DNA of 64,000 bases from Gordonia amicalis NBRC 100051 = JCM 11271 (GTDB lineage Bacteria > Actinomycetota > Actinomycetes > Mycobacteriales > Mycobacteriaceae): contig NZ_BANS01000027.1 of NCBI RefSeq assembly GCF_000332995.1, positions 1 to 64,000 of the forward strand. Reading direction: 5' to 3'. Every line of letters begins with the position of its first letter. Position 1 is the first letter of the stretch. The position numbers and the translations under genes are program-made. Of the stretch, positions 25,002 through 36,127 are shown piece after piece. Below the pieces are notes generated by a model. The model searched no databases, had not been told where the DNA came from, and saw nothing but the letters and a program-made list of their open reading frames with translations.

Positions 25002-26984
25002 CTACCTCTCGGTTTCAGGGTCTGCGTCGGGGCCGCGGTAGCGCACCGCCATGATGACCACGCTCAGGATCACCAGATCGAACAGTACCCAGAACAGGTT
25101 GACTCCGACCCCCAGAACGGAGATGGCGCCCCGCCACAGCTGCACGATGCCGATCACCGACGCCACCACGAGCAGCACCATCGCCGCCAACTGCGGACGA
25201 ACCAGATGCCAGGGCAACGCGTCCTGGGACTGCTTGGTCTTCGGTGTCACGGCAAAGCCCAGCGGCTTGTTCAGATAGACATTGCGGAATGCGGTGGTGC
25301 AGGACCTGATCCAGACCGGGAACAACGCCAGACTGTACTGCTGCCCACGCCAGGTCGGGGTCCCGCGGGCCACCACGAGGAACAGCAGCTGGTTGACCAG
25401 CAGGAAGGGGATGAGCCGGAGGAAGAAGTCCCAGCTGTATGCCTGCACGGGGAGGACACCCAGCACGAGGTACACCACGGGTGCGGCGATGTAGGCGATC
25501 GCCGCGAAGCCGGCCAGGTAGCTCCACATCGTCGCCCAGTACATGAGTCGCTGGGTGATGGTGAGTCCCTTCTGGACCAGCGGATTCTCGCGCAACATCA
25601 CCTGGATGGTGCCCTGGGCCCACCGAAGCCGTTGGGTGAGCATCGTTTTCAGGTCCTCAGGGGCGAGACCGTACGCGAGGTTCTCGTGATGGTAGGCGGA
25701 GTTCCAGCCGAGGGCGTGTAGCCGCATACAGGTCGCCATGTCCTCGGTGACCGAGATGGTCGCGAGCGGCAGCATCGGTTGCGCCTCATCGGATCTACCG
25801 ACATCGACGGCGGCCACCAGTGCCCGTATCGATTCGATGGCACCGAGCGGGGACCATTCGCGATCGGCGAGCACCGCGAGGGCGTCGTAGTCGAGCGACC
25901 CGGCGCCGGCTTCCTGCTCGCTGAACTCGGTGAGGGCCTCGATCGCCTCGAGGTCGGCCCGCATCGCCTCGACGTCGGCGTCGACGAGTCCTCGTGCGGC
26001 CTCGTCCACGCGCGCCTGGAAGCGATAGGTCACGTCGGCCAGTGGTTCACGCTTCTTCAGCGCACCCCGCGCTTCCCGGACCGCGGCATTCACCTCGTCG
26101 AGCGCGGCGAGTGCGGTCGGGTTGTCACCGATCCGCCGGCGGGTCTTCCGCAGCACGGTCCGCGCGGTCCGCAGAGCGCGGTCGACGCCGTCCTCGACGG
26201 CTCTGACGTACTGGGTGATCCCGAGTTGCATCAAGGCCTCCCGACGCAGGACCGCGTTGGAGCCGCAGAAGAACGCGGCGTTCCAGCCGTCCTTGCCCTG
26301 CTGGATCGGGCCGTAGAAGAGGGGTGCTTGCGAACCCAGCGGGTCCGACGGCGGCACGTTGACGAAGTACTGCGGGGTCTGGACGAGCGCCATCTTCTCG
26401 TCGTGGAAGTAACCGAGTGTGCGGTCGAGGATCTGGGGTTCGGGAACCTGGTCGGCGTCGAGGATCAGGATGAACTCGCCCTCGGTCTGCATCAGGGCGT
26501 TGTTGAGGTTGCCCGCCTTGGCATGTCTCGGTTTGTCCAGCCAGCTCGACGACCGGGTCAGGTACTTCACCCCTGCCTGCGCAGCCTCGGCGGCGAGATC
26601 GGCGCGGTCACCGTCGTCGAGGATCCATGTGGTGTGCGGATAGGTGATGGCCTTCGCGGCGAGGGCGGTCTTCATCACGAGTTCGATGGGCTCGTTGTAG
26701 GTCGTGATGAAGACGTCGACGGTGGCCCCCGCCGGAGGAGGCGGTGGATCGGGGCGGTGCTGCAGCTTCCACATGGTGAGTCCGAAGAGCAGCGAGTCGA
26801 TGAGGCTGTAGGTCTCGGCGACCACCAGGGGAACGGCTATCCACCAGGCGTCCCAGTTCACCGAGGCGAGCCAGCGCCACACGATGTAGTTGAGCCCGAG
26901 TATCGCGGCGACGACGATGAGCAGCCGTAGCCACGGCGACGGGGCGGTCCGGGCGAGGGTGGCCTCCTCGATGCTCTCGCTCAT
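25002..26984 (-). CDS. BcsA-like GT2 polysaccharide synthase with extra helical insert
   Basis: A 660-residue membrane glycosyltransferase related to cellulose synthase. Two N-terminal membrane segments (about 20-70) precede the GT2 domain: TYNEP (95-99), LDDGD (122-126), LDADQVP (175-181), CGSNAVLRREAL (240-251), TED (413-415, catalytic base) and QRLRW (451-455). Four or more C-terminal membrane helices follow. In bacterial BcsA only about 20 residues separate the CGS/C-x-VLRR segment from TED. Here about 150 extra residues (257-408) intervene, rich in Arg, Glu and Ala and likely helical. There is no C-terminal PilZ domain, so c-di-GMP control as in BcsA is not expected. ATG 26984 overlaps the phosphatase stop (ATGA). 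The polymer is probably a beta-glucan or beta-mannan-like glycan; this is inference. Confidence 0.85.
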   Translation of the reverse strand: MSESIEEATLARTAPSPWLRLLIVVAAILGLNYIVWRWLASVNWDAWWIAVPLVVAETYSLIDSLLFGLTMWKLQHRPDPPPPPAGATVDVFITTYNEPIELVMKTALAAKAITYPHTTWILDDGDRADLAAEAAQAGVKYLTRSSSWLDKPRHAKAGNLNNALMQTEGEFILILDADQVPEPQILDRTLGYFHDEKMALVQTPQYFVNVPPSDPLGSQAPLFYGPIQQGKDGWNAAFFCGSNAVLRREALMQLGITQYVRAVEDGVDRALRTARTVLRKTRRRIGDNPTALAALDEVNAAVREARGALKKREPLADVTYRFQARVDEAARGLVDADVEAMRADLEAIEALTEFSEQEAGAGSLDYDALAVLADREWSPLGAIESIRALVAAVDVGRSDEAQPMLPLATISVTEDMATCMRLHALGWNSAYHHENLAYGLAPEDLKTMLTQRLRWAQGTIQVMLRENPLVQKGLTITQRLMYWATMWSYLAGFAAIAYIAAPVVYLVLGVLPVQAYSWDFFLRLIPFLLVNQLLFLVVARGTPTWRGQQYSLALFPVWIRSCTTAFRNVYLNKPLGFAVTPKTKQSQDALPWHLVRPQLAAMVLLVVASVIGIVQLWRGAISVLGVGVNLFWVLFDLVILSVVIMAVRYRGPDADPETER

Positions 26985-28269
26985 CCGGCCTCGTCGCGCC
27001 GGACCGCGATCAGGGTCACGTCGTCGACCGCAGGCCGGGCGGCGACGAGATCGTCGACCCTCGCCCGGACCTCCGCGGGAGTGCCTGCGGCGGAGAGCAA
27101 CCGGAGCAGTTCGGTCGCGTCCTCGTCGACGAGATCCAGGACGCCGTCGGAGGCGATCACGAGCATGTCGCCGGGGGCGAGGTCGACGGCGGCCGACCGC
27201 CAGGTGTCATTGGGCAGGATGCCGATCGGGAGGCCGCGGCCGCGCAGGATCGTGCACCGTCCGTCGCTGCGGCGCACGGTCGCGAGTCCGTGCCCACCGT
27301 CTATGTACTCCACGTGGCCGTCCCGGGTGCGCAGACGGGCGTGGAACAGGGTCGCGTACGTCTCCGTCCCGGCGAAGTCGTCGGCGAGCTGGTCGGTAAC
27401 GGTGCCGACGACCTCGCCGAGATCGGGCCCGGGGGCCTCCGTCCGGGCGGCGTCGAACGCCCGTGACGTAGCGCGCATCGCCGACTTCACGGTGGCGGTG
27501 ACGATCGCGGCGGCCAGCCCTTTGCCCATGACATCGGCGACGGTGAACACGAGTCCGTCACGGCAGCGGTAGTGGTCGTAGAAGTCGCCGCCGACCGCGA
27601 AAGCCGGCAGGCACATCGCCTCGATCGAATAACCGGGCACCGCGCCGAGCGGCGGTGGGAGCAACCGCCGCTGGACCTGCGCGGCGCGTTCGAGGTCGTC
27701 GGAGTTCTCGATCTCGCGCTGTGCCCACGCCGCGAGCTCCCGGAACGCGGTGAGCTGGTCGGCGGTCAACTGCCGGGGCCGGGTGTCGTACACGCAGAAG
27801 GTCCCCACCGGGTGGCCGCCGGGCCCGTACAGCGGATACCCCGCGTAGAACCGGATCCCGCCGTCGGCGGCGATCTGGGGGATCTCGGCGAAGCAGGGGA
27901 TCGCGGAGACGTCCTCGATCACCAGCGCCGGCTCGGCGGGCTGGGAGTACGCCCGCGCGACCGTCACCTGGCAGACCGACTCCTCACGCGGCTGGTCCTG
28001 GATGTCGATTCCGTCGACCGCCTTGAACCACTGGCGGTCCCGGTCGAGGAGCGAGACGGTCGACATCGGTACCCCGAACACCCCTTGGCCATGCGGGTGA
28101 TCTGCGCGAACCGGTCCTCGGGCTCGGAGTCGAGCAGATTGAGCTGTTCCACCGCACGCAGGCGTGCCTCCTCGACGGCGGGCTCGATGAACGCATCGGC
28201 CGCATCGATCCCGTGGCCACCGGCCCCCGCTGTGTCCGCACCCGCCGCGTCATACCGCACGTCCGTCAC
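26981..28269 (-). pseudogene. GAF-SpoIIE (PP2C) serine phosphatase, frameshifted in this sequence
   Basis: The start is GTG 28269, overlapping the stop of the GH26 gene (GTGA). The first frame encodes EEARLRAVEQLNLLDSEPED and RFAQITRMAKG. The continuation FGVPMSTVSLLDRDRQWFKA of the same GAF domain lies in another frame from 28081. One base is missing in a run of four G (plus-strand C, 28081-28084); a fifth G restores a 429-codon ORF. Domains: GAF (about 20-180), then the SpoIIE/PP2C domain (about 190-425) with FAVGGDFYDHY, ADVMGKGLAAA, IASDGVLDLVDE and AVDDVTLIAV, all metal-ligand motifs intact. It would dephosphorylate the STAS antagonist encoded two genes down. The intact distal frame suggests either a sequencing error or a very recent or phase-variable mutation. 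Confidence 0.82.
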
Positions 28270-29255
28270 CGAAGCCCCACTTTCCCGAGCGCGCGCGCCA
28301 TCGCCTGGCCCGCTGCTGCTGAACTCGTCAAACCCCAATCCGCTTCCTTGTCGTGGTCGAACCAGACGAAGCCGGTGACGCCGTCGGCCTCGTCGAGATA
28401 GCTGACCAGATCGGCTATCCAGTCCGCCTTGGAGCCGCCTGCCTCGGCGCACCCGACTTCGGTGACGAGGACGGGTTTGCCCGGGGCGAGGTCCCGCAGC
28501 TGGTCGAGAGACGAACCGAACAGTTCTTTCGGCGACGTCCATCGGTGGCCGGGTACCGAACCCCAGTTGTATCCGTCGACGCCCAGCACGTCGACGTAGT
28601 CGTCGCCGGGATACCAGCGGGACAGGGGAGCGTCGGAGATCGGGACGTTGGGCGCCCACACCCACTTCACGTTCGCCGCGTTCTTCGACGCGAACAGGTC
28701 GTGGACGTGCCGCCACGCCGCGATGTACAGCTCCGGCGGGGTCCCGCCCGCCGGACTCCACGGGTACCAGTCGCCGTTGGGTTCGTGGGCGAACCTCAGG
28801 TACACCGTCGAACCCCAGGCGACGAGTTCGTCGGCCCAGCGGTACAGGTAGTCGTCGTGCGTCCCGTCGACGATCGACGACATCGAGAACGCGGACCGGT
28901 CGTAGGTGCCGTCACCGAGGTGCCGCCAGGGTTCCCAGGTGACGATCGGCTCGGCCCCGGAACCGACCACGGCGTTCAGCGCGGCGATCGGCGGGATCGC
29001 GGTGAAGTCCTCGAAGAACATGTTGACCGTGGGGGCCACTCCGGTCACCCGGGTGACCGCGGCGACGTCGGCGGGCTCGAGCGGACCGTTCGGCGTCGTG
29101 ACCCCGAACCGCAGGCACGGACCGGGCGGGCCGTACAGCGGGGAGATGGTCGACGGGCACTCCCGCGGGGCCGCGGAACAGGCGCCGACCGCACCCAGAG
29201 AGGTGACGATCACACCCACGACCACAACCACGGTCCATCTGCCCACCGAGTGCAT
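28266..29255 (-). CDS. GH26-like glycoside hydrolase, putative lipoprotein
   Basis: A 329-residue protein. A hydrophobic signal (8-25) ends in a lipobox-like VGAC (Cys26), so it is probably anchored outside the membrane. The TIM-barrel domain carries RFAHEPNGDWYPW (acid/base Glu158 in HEPNG) and LVTEVGCAE (nucleophile Glu266), plus VLGVDGYNWG; this fits family GH26 (beta-mannanase and related endo-beta-glycanases). ATG 29255 follows GGGAGTGTC. It is the first gene of the operon with the phosphatase, GT2 synthase, STAS and RsbW genes, so it may trim or release the polymer, as BcsZ does for cellulose. Specificity cannot be read from sequence. Confidence 0.82.
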   Translation of the reverse strand: MHSVGRWTVVVVVGVIVTSLGAVGACSAAPRECPSTISPLYGPPGPCLRFGVTTPNGPLEPADVAAVTRVTGVAPTVNMFFEDFTAIPPIAALNAVVGSGAEPIVTWEPWRHLGDGTYDRSAFSMSSIVDGTHDDYLYRWADELVAWGSTVYLRFAHEPNGDWYPWSPAGGTPPELYIAAWRHVHDLFASKNAANVKWVWAPNVPISDAPLSRWYPGDDYVDVLGVDGYNWGSVPGHRWTSPKELFGSSLDQLRDLAPGKPVLVTEVGCAEAGGSKADWIADLVSYLDEADGVTGFVWFDHDKEADWGLTSSAAAGQAMARALGKVGLR

Positions 29256-29460
29256 GACACTCCCATGGCGCTGCCCCCCAGTGCCGCACGTGTGCTCGCC
29301 GGCGCTGCACCCACACCCGTCGCCGGCACCAGCCGACGAGGATCATTGTTGCGACAAACCGCGCATCGCGCGCGGCATCCGGCCAAATGCGCACCGCAGG
29401 ACCCGCGGCGGGGTCACCGGGCGGCGAGCCCACCGGGGCCGACCACTAGGCTGGGGGGCC

Positions 29461-29505
29461 ATGTATGCGCATCGCCCGAGCGTGCGCCAGAGCATCCAGT
29501 GCTGA
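29461..29505 (+). CDS. 14-codon leaderless upstream ORF before ettA
   Basis: TAGGCT (29447-29452) lies 8 nt before ATG 29461, so transcription would start at or next to this ATG. The ORF encodes MYAHRPSVRQSIQC and stops at 29503-29505, 39 nt before the ettA start. A short leaderless ORF ahead of a translation factor gene suggests translation-linked control. The final Cys recalls Cys-containing actinobacterial attenuators, but one Cys is weak evidence. Confidence 0.4.
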   Translation: MYAHRPSVRQSIQC

Positions 29506-29544
29506 CATCCACCCCGGCATCGAGCAGGTCCGAAGGAGTTCTCC

Positions 29545-31218
<1,674 letters not shown>

Positions 31219-31257
31219 TCCCATCCCCGTCCGGCACGGGTGACTAGCATCGGCGAT

Positions 31258-34200
31258 GTGACGTCACTCGTGCCGGACGCGGTGAACCACTACTTCAAGT
31301 CGCGGGCCGACGGCTCGGCGACGGACAGTGCCGAGCAGGTGGTGCGTCACCTTGACGTCGCGACTCGGCGCGACCCCGGCGAGGCTCTCGTCGAAGTCGC
31401 CGTCGACGCCGGCGGCGCGGTCGAGATCGTCGTCGTCAACGACGACATGCCCCTGCTGGTCGAGGCGGTGCTCGCCACCGTCGAGGCGCATGACCTCGCC
31501 ATCGGGAAGATGGATCACCCGGTGATGCCGGTCCGGCGCGACGCCGACGGCGGACTCGAGGCGATCGACGACGTACCCGGCGCCCGCTGGGAGTCGTGGA
31601 TCTTCGTCGGCGGACTCGCCGGGCATCCCGATGTCGATCCGCAGGCGCTCCGTTCCGATCTCCTCGAGGTCGTGTCCCGGGTGGGCGACGTCGATCACGA
31701 CGCCACCCGGATGAGGTCGCGGATGACGTCGTGCGCGGCAGATCTGTCGGTCGCCCCGCTGGGCGGGTCGACCGGCATCTCCGACTCGGATCGTTTCGAA
31801 TACTCGAAGCTCCTCGAGTGGTTCTCCGGGAACCACTTCCACCCGCTCGGTTACACGCGGGTGGGAACCGACGGTCTCGCCGACGCCGATGAACGACTCG
31901 GCGTGTGGCGTACCGACTCGATCACTCGCGACTTCCCGTCGGTCACCGCGCGACCGTTGCTGCCGCAAGCGAGTCGTGTCTACGTCGCCACCGGCATCCA
32001 GCGGTCAAATTTTCCTGTGCTGCTCCAGGTCCCGGCGTTCGATCGGCAGGGAAACCACGACGGCGAACACCGCTTCCTCGGCACGCTCACCTCGTCCGGC
32101 CTGCACCAGACCGTGCTCGACGTCCCGGTGCTGCGCACCAAGGTGCACGACGTCCTCGCAGGTGCCGGGGTCGACGAGGATTCCTTCGCCGGCCAGTCCA
32201 TGATCGAGCTGCTGCAGAACTATCCGCTGGTGGAGATGTTCGCCTCCACCACCGAGGAGCTCACCAGACGCGTCACCGAGATGCTCGACGCGGTCGCGAC
32301 CCGGTCGTTGCGGCTGTTCGTGCGCACGAGCGTCGACGGTAAGACCGCGGTGGCCCTCGTCTACCTGCCGCGAGACCGGTACAACACGCAGAGCCGACTG
32401 GCCCTCGAACGGGCCCTGATGGACGAATTGCACGGCAGCGCACTGGAATACACCGCTCGAGTGAGTGAGATGCCACTCGCGCTCCTGCAGGTGCTGGTGT
32501 GTATCGAGCCGGCCACCGCGTCCGAGCTCGGTTCGGTCGACACCGGATCACCGGCGCACGCCCGTATGCAGGCGGCGCTCGCGACGGCGATCCGCGGATG
32601 GGACGAACGTGTCCGTGAACTGGCCGCGGACCTCGGCGGCCGCTTGGAAAACCTCGGCGGCGGCCCCGAACTCGTTCTGCGACAATTGCCCTCGCTCTCC
32701 GACGATTACAAGGAACTCCGTGAACCGCACGATGCCCTCGAGGACCTGATACGAGTCGTCGCACTCGAACCGGGAGCACTGGCGGTGACGCTCGACGCCA
32801 CCGAGGAGCGCGGGCCGAACGGCCATGCCCGTTGGCGGTTCACCCTCTATCTGTGTGGGGAGTCGGCGACCCTCACCGACGTCCTACCGGTGCTGCACAG
32901 TCTCGGCCTCGACGTTCTCGAAGAGCATCCGTACGAGATCCGCCGGGCCGACGGCACCGTCTGCTGGGCGTACGAGTTCATCGTGGAACTGGCTGCCGGG
33001 ATGTCGGTGGACCTCCATCACGCCGACGACCTCGAGGAGCGTTTCACCGAGGCGTTCCGTCAGATCTGGCTCGCCGCCGCGGAAGTCGACGACTACAACG
33101 AACTGATCATCCGGTGCGGATTGGACTGGCGTTCGGCGGCGATGCTGCGCGCATACGGTCAGTACCTGAGGCAGTGTGGATTCTCCTACAGCACAGCCCA
33201 TGTCGCGAACGTGCTGGGTCGTAACCGGCGGATCACGCGCGGGCTGGTCGAGTTGTTCGTGGCCTCCTTCGATCCGTCCGCCGCCGACCGTGAACGCCGG
33301 GAACGGGTGAGTGAACAACTCCGTGCGGACATCGGCACCGTGCTGAGTCTCGACGCCGACCGCGTCGTGTCGGCCTTCGCCGCCGTCATGAGTGCAACAT
33401 CACGGACGAACTACTTCGTCACGGTCGGCGATCGGGATGGCGGTGACCGGGATTCCGGCGACGGCCGACCAGGCGAGTACTGCCCGGTCATCTCGTTCAA
33501 GCTGCGGCCGCGCGAGATCCCGCAGACCCCCGAACCCCGTCCGCTGCACGAGATCTTCGTGTACTCGCCCCGGGTCGAAGGCGTCCACCTGCGGTTCGGC
33601 GCAGTGGCCCGCGGCGGCCTGCGCTGGTCGGACCGCAGAGAGGACTTCCGCACCGAGATCCTCGGGCTGGTCAAGGCGCAGGCGGTGAAGAACGCCGTCA
33701 TCGTCCCGCTCGGCGCGAAAGGCGGTTTCGTCGTCAAACGGCTGCCGGCACCGACCGGGGACGCCGCCGTGGACCGGGATGCGCAGCGCGACGAAGGGAT
33801 CGCCTGCTATCGCCAGTTCATCGCGGGTCTGCTCGACATCACCGACAACATCGATCGCTCGACCGGGGAGGTCATCCCGGCGCGCGGTGTGGTCCGCCTC
33901 GACGAGGACGACACCTACCTGGTCGTCGCGGCCGACAAGGGCACCGCGGCGTTCTCCGACATCGCCAACGAGGTGTCGCGGTCCTACGGCTTCTGGCTCG
34001 GTGACGCGTTCGCCTCGGGCGGGTCGGCCGGCTACGACCACAAGGCCATGGGCATCACCGCGCGTGGTGCCTGGGAGTCGGTGAAACGGCATTTCCGCGA
34101 GATGGGCTTCGACACCCAGTCGCAGGACTTCACCGTCGTCGGCATCGGCGACATGAGCGGGGACGTGTTCGGCAACGGGATGTTGCTCAGCGAGCACATA

Positions 34201-36030
34201 CGCCTCGTCGCCGCCTTCGACCACCGGCATATCTTCGTCGACCCGGACCCGGTCGCGGACCGGTCCTTCACCGAACGCCGCAGACTGTTCGACCTGCCAC
34301 GGTCGTCGTGGGCGGACTACGACACCGGCCTGATCAGTGCGGGCGGCGGGGTGTGGTCCCGTGACCGCAAGTCGATACCCGTCAGTGCGGAGATGGCGGT
34401 CGCGCTCGGCATCGAGGAGGGCATCGACGAGCTCCCACCGCCCGAACTGATCCGCGCGATCCTGCTCGCGCCGGTCGACCTGCTGTGGAACGGCGGGATC
34501 GGCACCTACGTCAAGGCGTCGACGGAGTCCCATGGGAGCGTCGGTGACAAGTCGAACGACGCGATCCGCGTCGACGGTGATCAGGTGCGGGCCAAGGTGA
34601 TCGGGGAGGGCGGCAACCTCGGGGTCACCGAGCGCGGCCGGATCGAGTTCGATCTCGCGGGCGGCCGGATCAACACCGACGCGCTCGACAACTCGGCAGG
34701 CGTCGACTGCTCGGACCACGAGGTCAACATCAAGATCCTGCTCGACTCTGCGGTGTCGAGCGGTGTGCTCGAGCCCGACGACCGGGACCCGCTGCTCGAG
34801 TCGATGACCGACGACGTCGCCGATCTCGTTCTCGCCGACAACATCTCACAGAACTCGGAGTTGGGGTTCTGCCGCACCTTCGAGCTGACCCGGGTGGAGG
34901 TTCACGCGCGGATGCTCGACCAGCTCTCGCGTGAACGCGGCGTCGACCTGCGGCTCGAAGCCCTCCCACAAGCGCGCGAGCTCCGTAAACGGTTCGACGG
35001 GGAGTTGCATCGCGGACTCACCTCACCCGAGTTCGCGACCTTGATGGCGCACGTCAAACTCGAGGCGAAATCGGATCTGCTGGACAGCGACCTCCCCGAC
35101 AACGATGTCTTCGCCGCACGAGTGGCCCGCTATTTTCCAGAGGCGTTGCGCGAGAAGTTCGGCGAGCAGATCAACTCGCATCGATTGCGCCGCCAGATCG
35201 TCACGACCACCCTCGTCAACGACGTCATCGATCACGCCGGGATGACCCATCTGTTCCGGCTCGGCGAGGGCACCGGATGCACCACGGAGGAAGGGGTCCG
35301 CGCGTACGTCGTCTCCAACGAGGTCTTCGGTATGCGCGAGGTGTTCGAGAGTGTCAGGCACGCACCGGCGCCGGCGGCGGTCGTCGACGAGATGATGCTG
35401 TACGTCCGCCGGCTGCTGTTCCGGTCGTCGCGGTGGCTGCTCGCGTTCCGCCCGCAGCCGCTCGCCATGGCCGCCGAGATCAAGCGCTATTCCGGCCGGA
35501 TCACGCAGCTGTCCGCGCTGATCGACGGCTGGCTGGGGGAGAGCTCGTTGCGCGAGATCTCCGACCGGGTGGACACATACGTCGACAAGGGCGTCCCCGC
35601 CGACCTCGCGCAGGCCGTCGCGGTCAGCCTTCACCGGTTCTGCCTGCTCGACATCATCGACGCGGCCGAGATCTCCGACCGCGGCCTCGAGGAGGTCGGT
35701 GAGCTCTACTTCGCCGTGATGGAACACTTCGGCCTCGAGGAACTGCTCACCGCGGTGTCCCGACTCGACTACGGCGACCGTTGGCATGCGCTCGCCCGGC
35801 TGGCGTTGCGCGACGACATGCACGGCGCGCTGCGTGCCCTCACGCTCAAGATCCTGGAGGTCAGCGAACCCGACGAACCGAGCGCCGACAAGATCGCGGA
35901 ATGGGAGTCCTCCCAGTCGAACCGGCTGAGCCGTGTCCGCAGCATCCTGGCGGAGATCGAGGAGACCGGGACGCTCGACCTCGCGACGCTGTCGGTCGCC
36001 GCGCGGCAGCTTCGCAGTGTGATCAGGTGA
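31258..36030 (+). CDS. gdh: NAD-specific glutamate dehydrogenase, 180-kDa class
   Basis: A protein of about 1590 residues of the large (L_180) glutamate dehydrogenase class, converting glutamate to 2-oxoglutarate and ammonium. About 700 N-terminal residues hold ACT-like regulatory domains; the catalytic part starts near EIFVYSPRVEGVHLRFG and includes ARGGLRWSDR, KAQAVKNAVIVPLGAKGG, SGGSAGYDHKAMGITARGAW, GIGDMSGDVFGNGML and VIGEGGNLGVT. The equivalent is Rv2476c, controlled by GarA in mycobacteria. GTG 31258 is preceded at 7 nt by TAGCAT, a leaderless layout; GTG 31240 is the alternative (1596 residues). A 25-bp tandem repeat spans its stop codon. Confidence 0.92.
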   Translation: MTSLVPDAVNHYFKSRADGSATDSAEQVVRHLDVATRRDPGEALVEVAVDAGGAVEIVVVNDDMPLLVEAVLATVEAHDLAIGKMDHPVMPVRRDADGGLEAIDDVPGARWESWIFVGGLAGHPDVDPQALRSDLLEVVSRVGDVDHDATRMRSRMTSCAADLSVAPLGGSTGISDSDRFEYSKLLEWFSGNHFHPLGYTRVGTDGLADADERLGVWRTDSITRDFPSVTARPLLPQASRVYVATGIQRSNFPVLLQVPAFDRQGNHDGEHRFLGTLTSSGLHQTVLDVPVLRTKVHDVLAGAGVDEDSFAGQSMIELLQNYPLVEMFASTTEELTRRVTEMLDAVATRSLRLFVRTSVDGKTAVALVYLPRDRYNTQSRLALERALMDELHGSALEYTARVSEMPLALLQVLVCIEPATASELGSVDTGSPAHARMQAALATAIRGWDERVRELAADLGGRLENLGGGPELVLRQLPSLSDDYKELREPHDALEDLIRVVALEPGALAVTLDATEERGPNGHARWRFTLYLCGESATLTDVLPVLHSLGLDVLEEHPYEIRRADGTVCWAYEFIVELAAGMSVDLHHADDLEERFTEAFRQIWLAAAEVDDYNELIIRCGLDWRSAAMLRAYGQYLRQCGFSYSTAHVANVLGRNRRITRGLVELFVASFDPSAADRERRERVSEQLRADIGTVLSLDADRVVSAFAAVMSATSRTNYFVTVGDRDGGDRDSGDGRPGEYCPVISFKLRPREIPQTPEPRPLHEIFVYSPRVEGVHLRFGAVARGGLRWSDRREDFRTEILGLVKAQAVKNAVIVPLGAKGGFVVKRLPAPTGDAAVDRDAQRDEGIACYRQFIAGLLDITDNIDRSTGEVIPARGVVRLDEDDTYLVVAADKGTAAFSDIANEVSRSYGFWLGDAFASGGSAGYDHKAMGITARGAWESVKRHFREMGFDTQSQDFTVVGIGDMSGDVFGNGMLLSEHIRLVAAFDHRHIFVDPDPVADRSFTERRRLFDLPRSSWADYDTGLISAGGGVWSRDRKSIPVSAEMAVALGIEEGIDELPPPELIRAILLAPVDLLWNGGIGTYVKASTESHGSVGDKSNDAIRVDGDQVRAKVIGEGGNLGVTERGRIEFDLAGGRINTDALDNSAGVDCSDHEVNIKILLDSAVSSGVLEPDDRDPLLESMTDDVADLVLADNISQNSELGFCRTFELTRVEVHARMLDQLSRERGVDLRLEALPQARELRKRFDGELHRGLTSPEFATLMAHVKLEAKSDLLDSDLPDNDVFAARVARYFPEALREKFGEQINSHRLRRQIVTTTLVNDVIDHAGMTHLFRLGEGTGCTTEEGVRAYVVSNEVFGMREVFESVRHAPAPAAVVDEMMLYVRRLLFRSSRWLLAFRPQPLAMAAEIKRYSGRITQLSALIDGWLGESSLREISDRVDTYVDKGVPADLAQAVAVSLHRFCLLDIIDAAEISDRGLEEVGELYFAVMEHFGLEELLTAVSRLDYGDRWHALARLALRDDMHGALRALTLKILEVSEPDEPSADKIAEWESSQSNRLSRVRSILAEIEETGTLDLATLSVAARQLRSVIR

Positions 36031-36058
36031 GCGGCTTCGCAGTGTGATCAGGTGAGCG
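36009..36058 (+). repeat. 25-bp perfect tandem repeat across the gdh stop codon
   Basis: The unit beginning GCTTCGCAGTGTGATCAGG and ending TGAGCG occurs at 36009-36033 and 36034-36058, followed by seven bases of a third copy (GCTTCGC). The first copy encodes the last residues of gdh and the TGA at 36028-36030. The second copy is untranslated. It looks like a recent slippage or recombination duplication. Confidence 0.9.
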
Positions 36059-36127
36059 GCTTCGCCGCGGTGATTCGCTGATCCGTTTCGCCCCCGCCGA
36101 CCCGATCTCCGGGCCTAGCCTGGGCAC

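Noticed and set aside
26981..28081. The phosphatase as a complete 366-residue protein starting at GTG 28081
   Set aside because: This start would cut the GAF domain in the middle, while the missing part lies directly upstream in another frame.
33400..34719. Long minus-strand open frame inside gdh
   Set aside because: The catalytic motifs of gdh are on the plus strand; the antisense frame has no domain.
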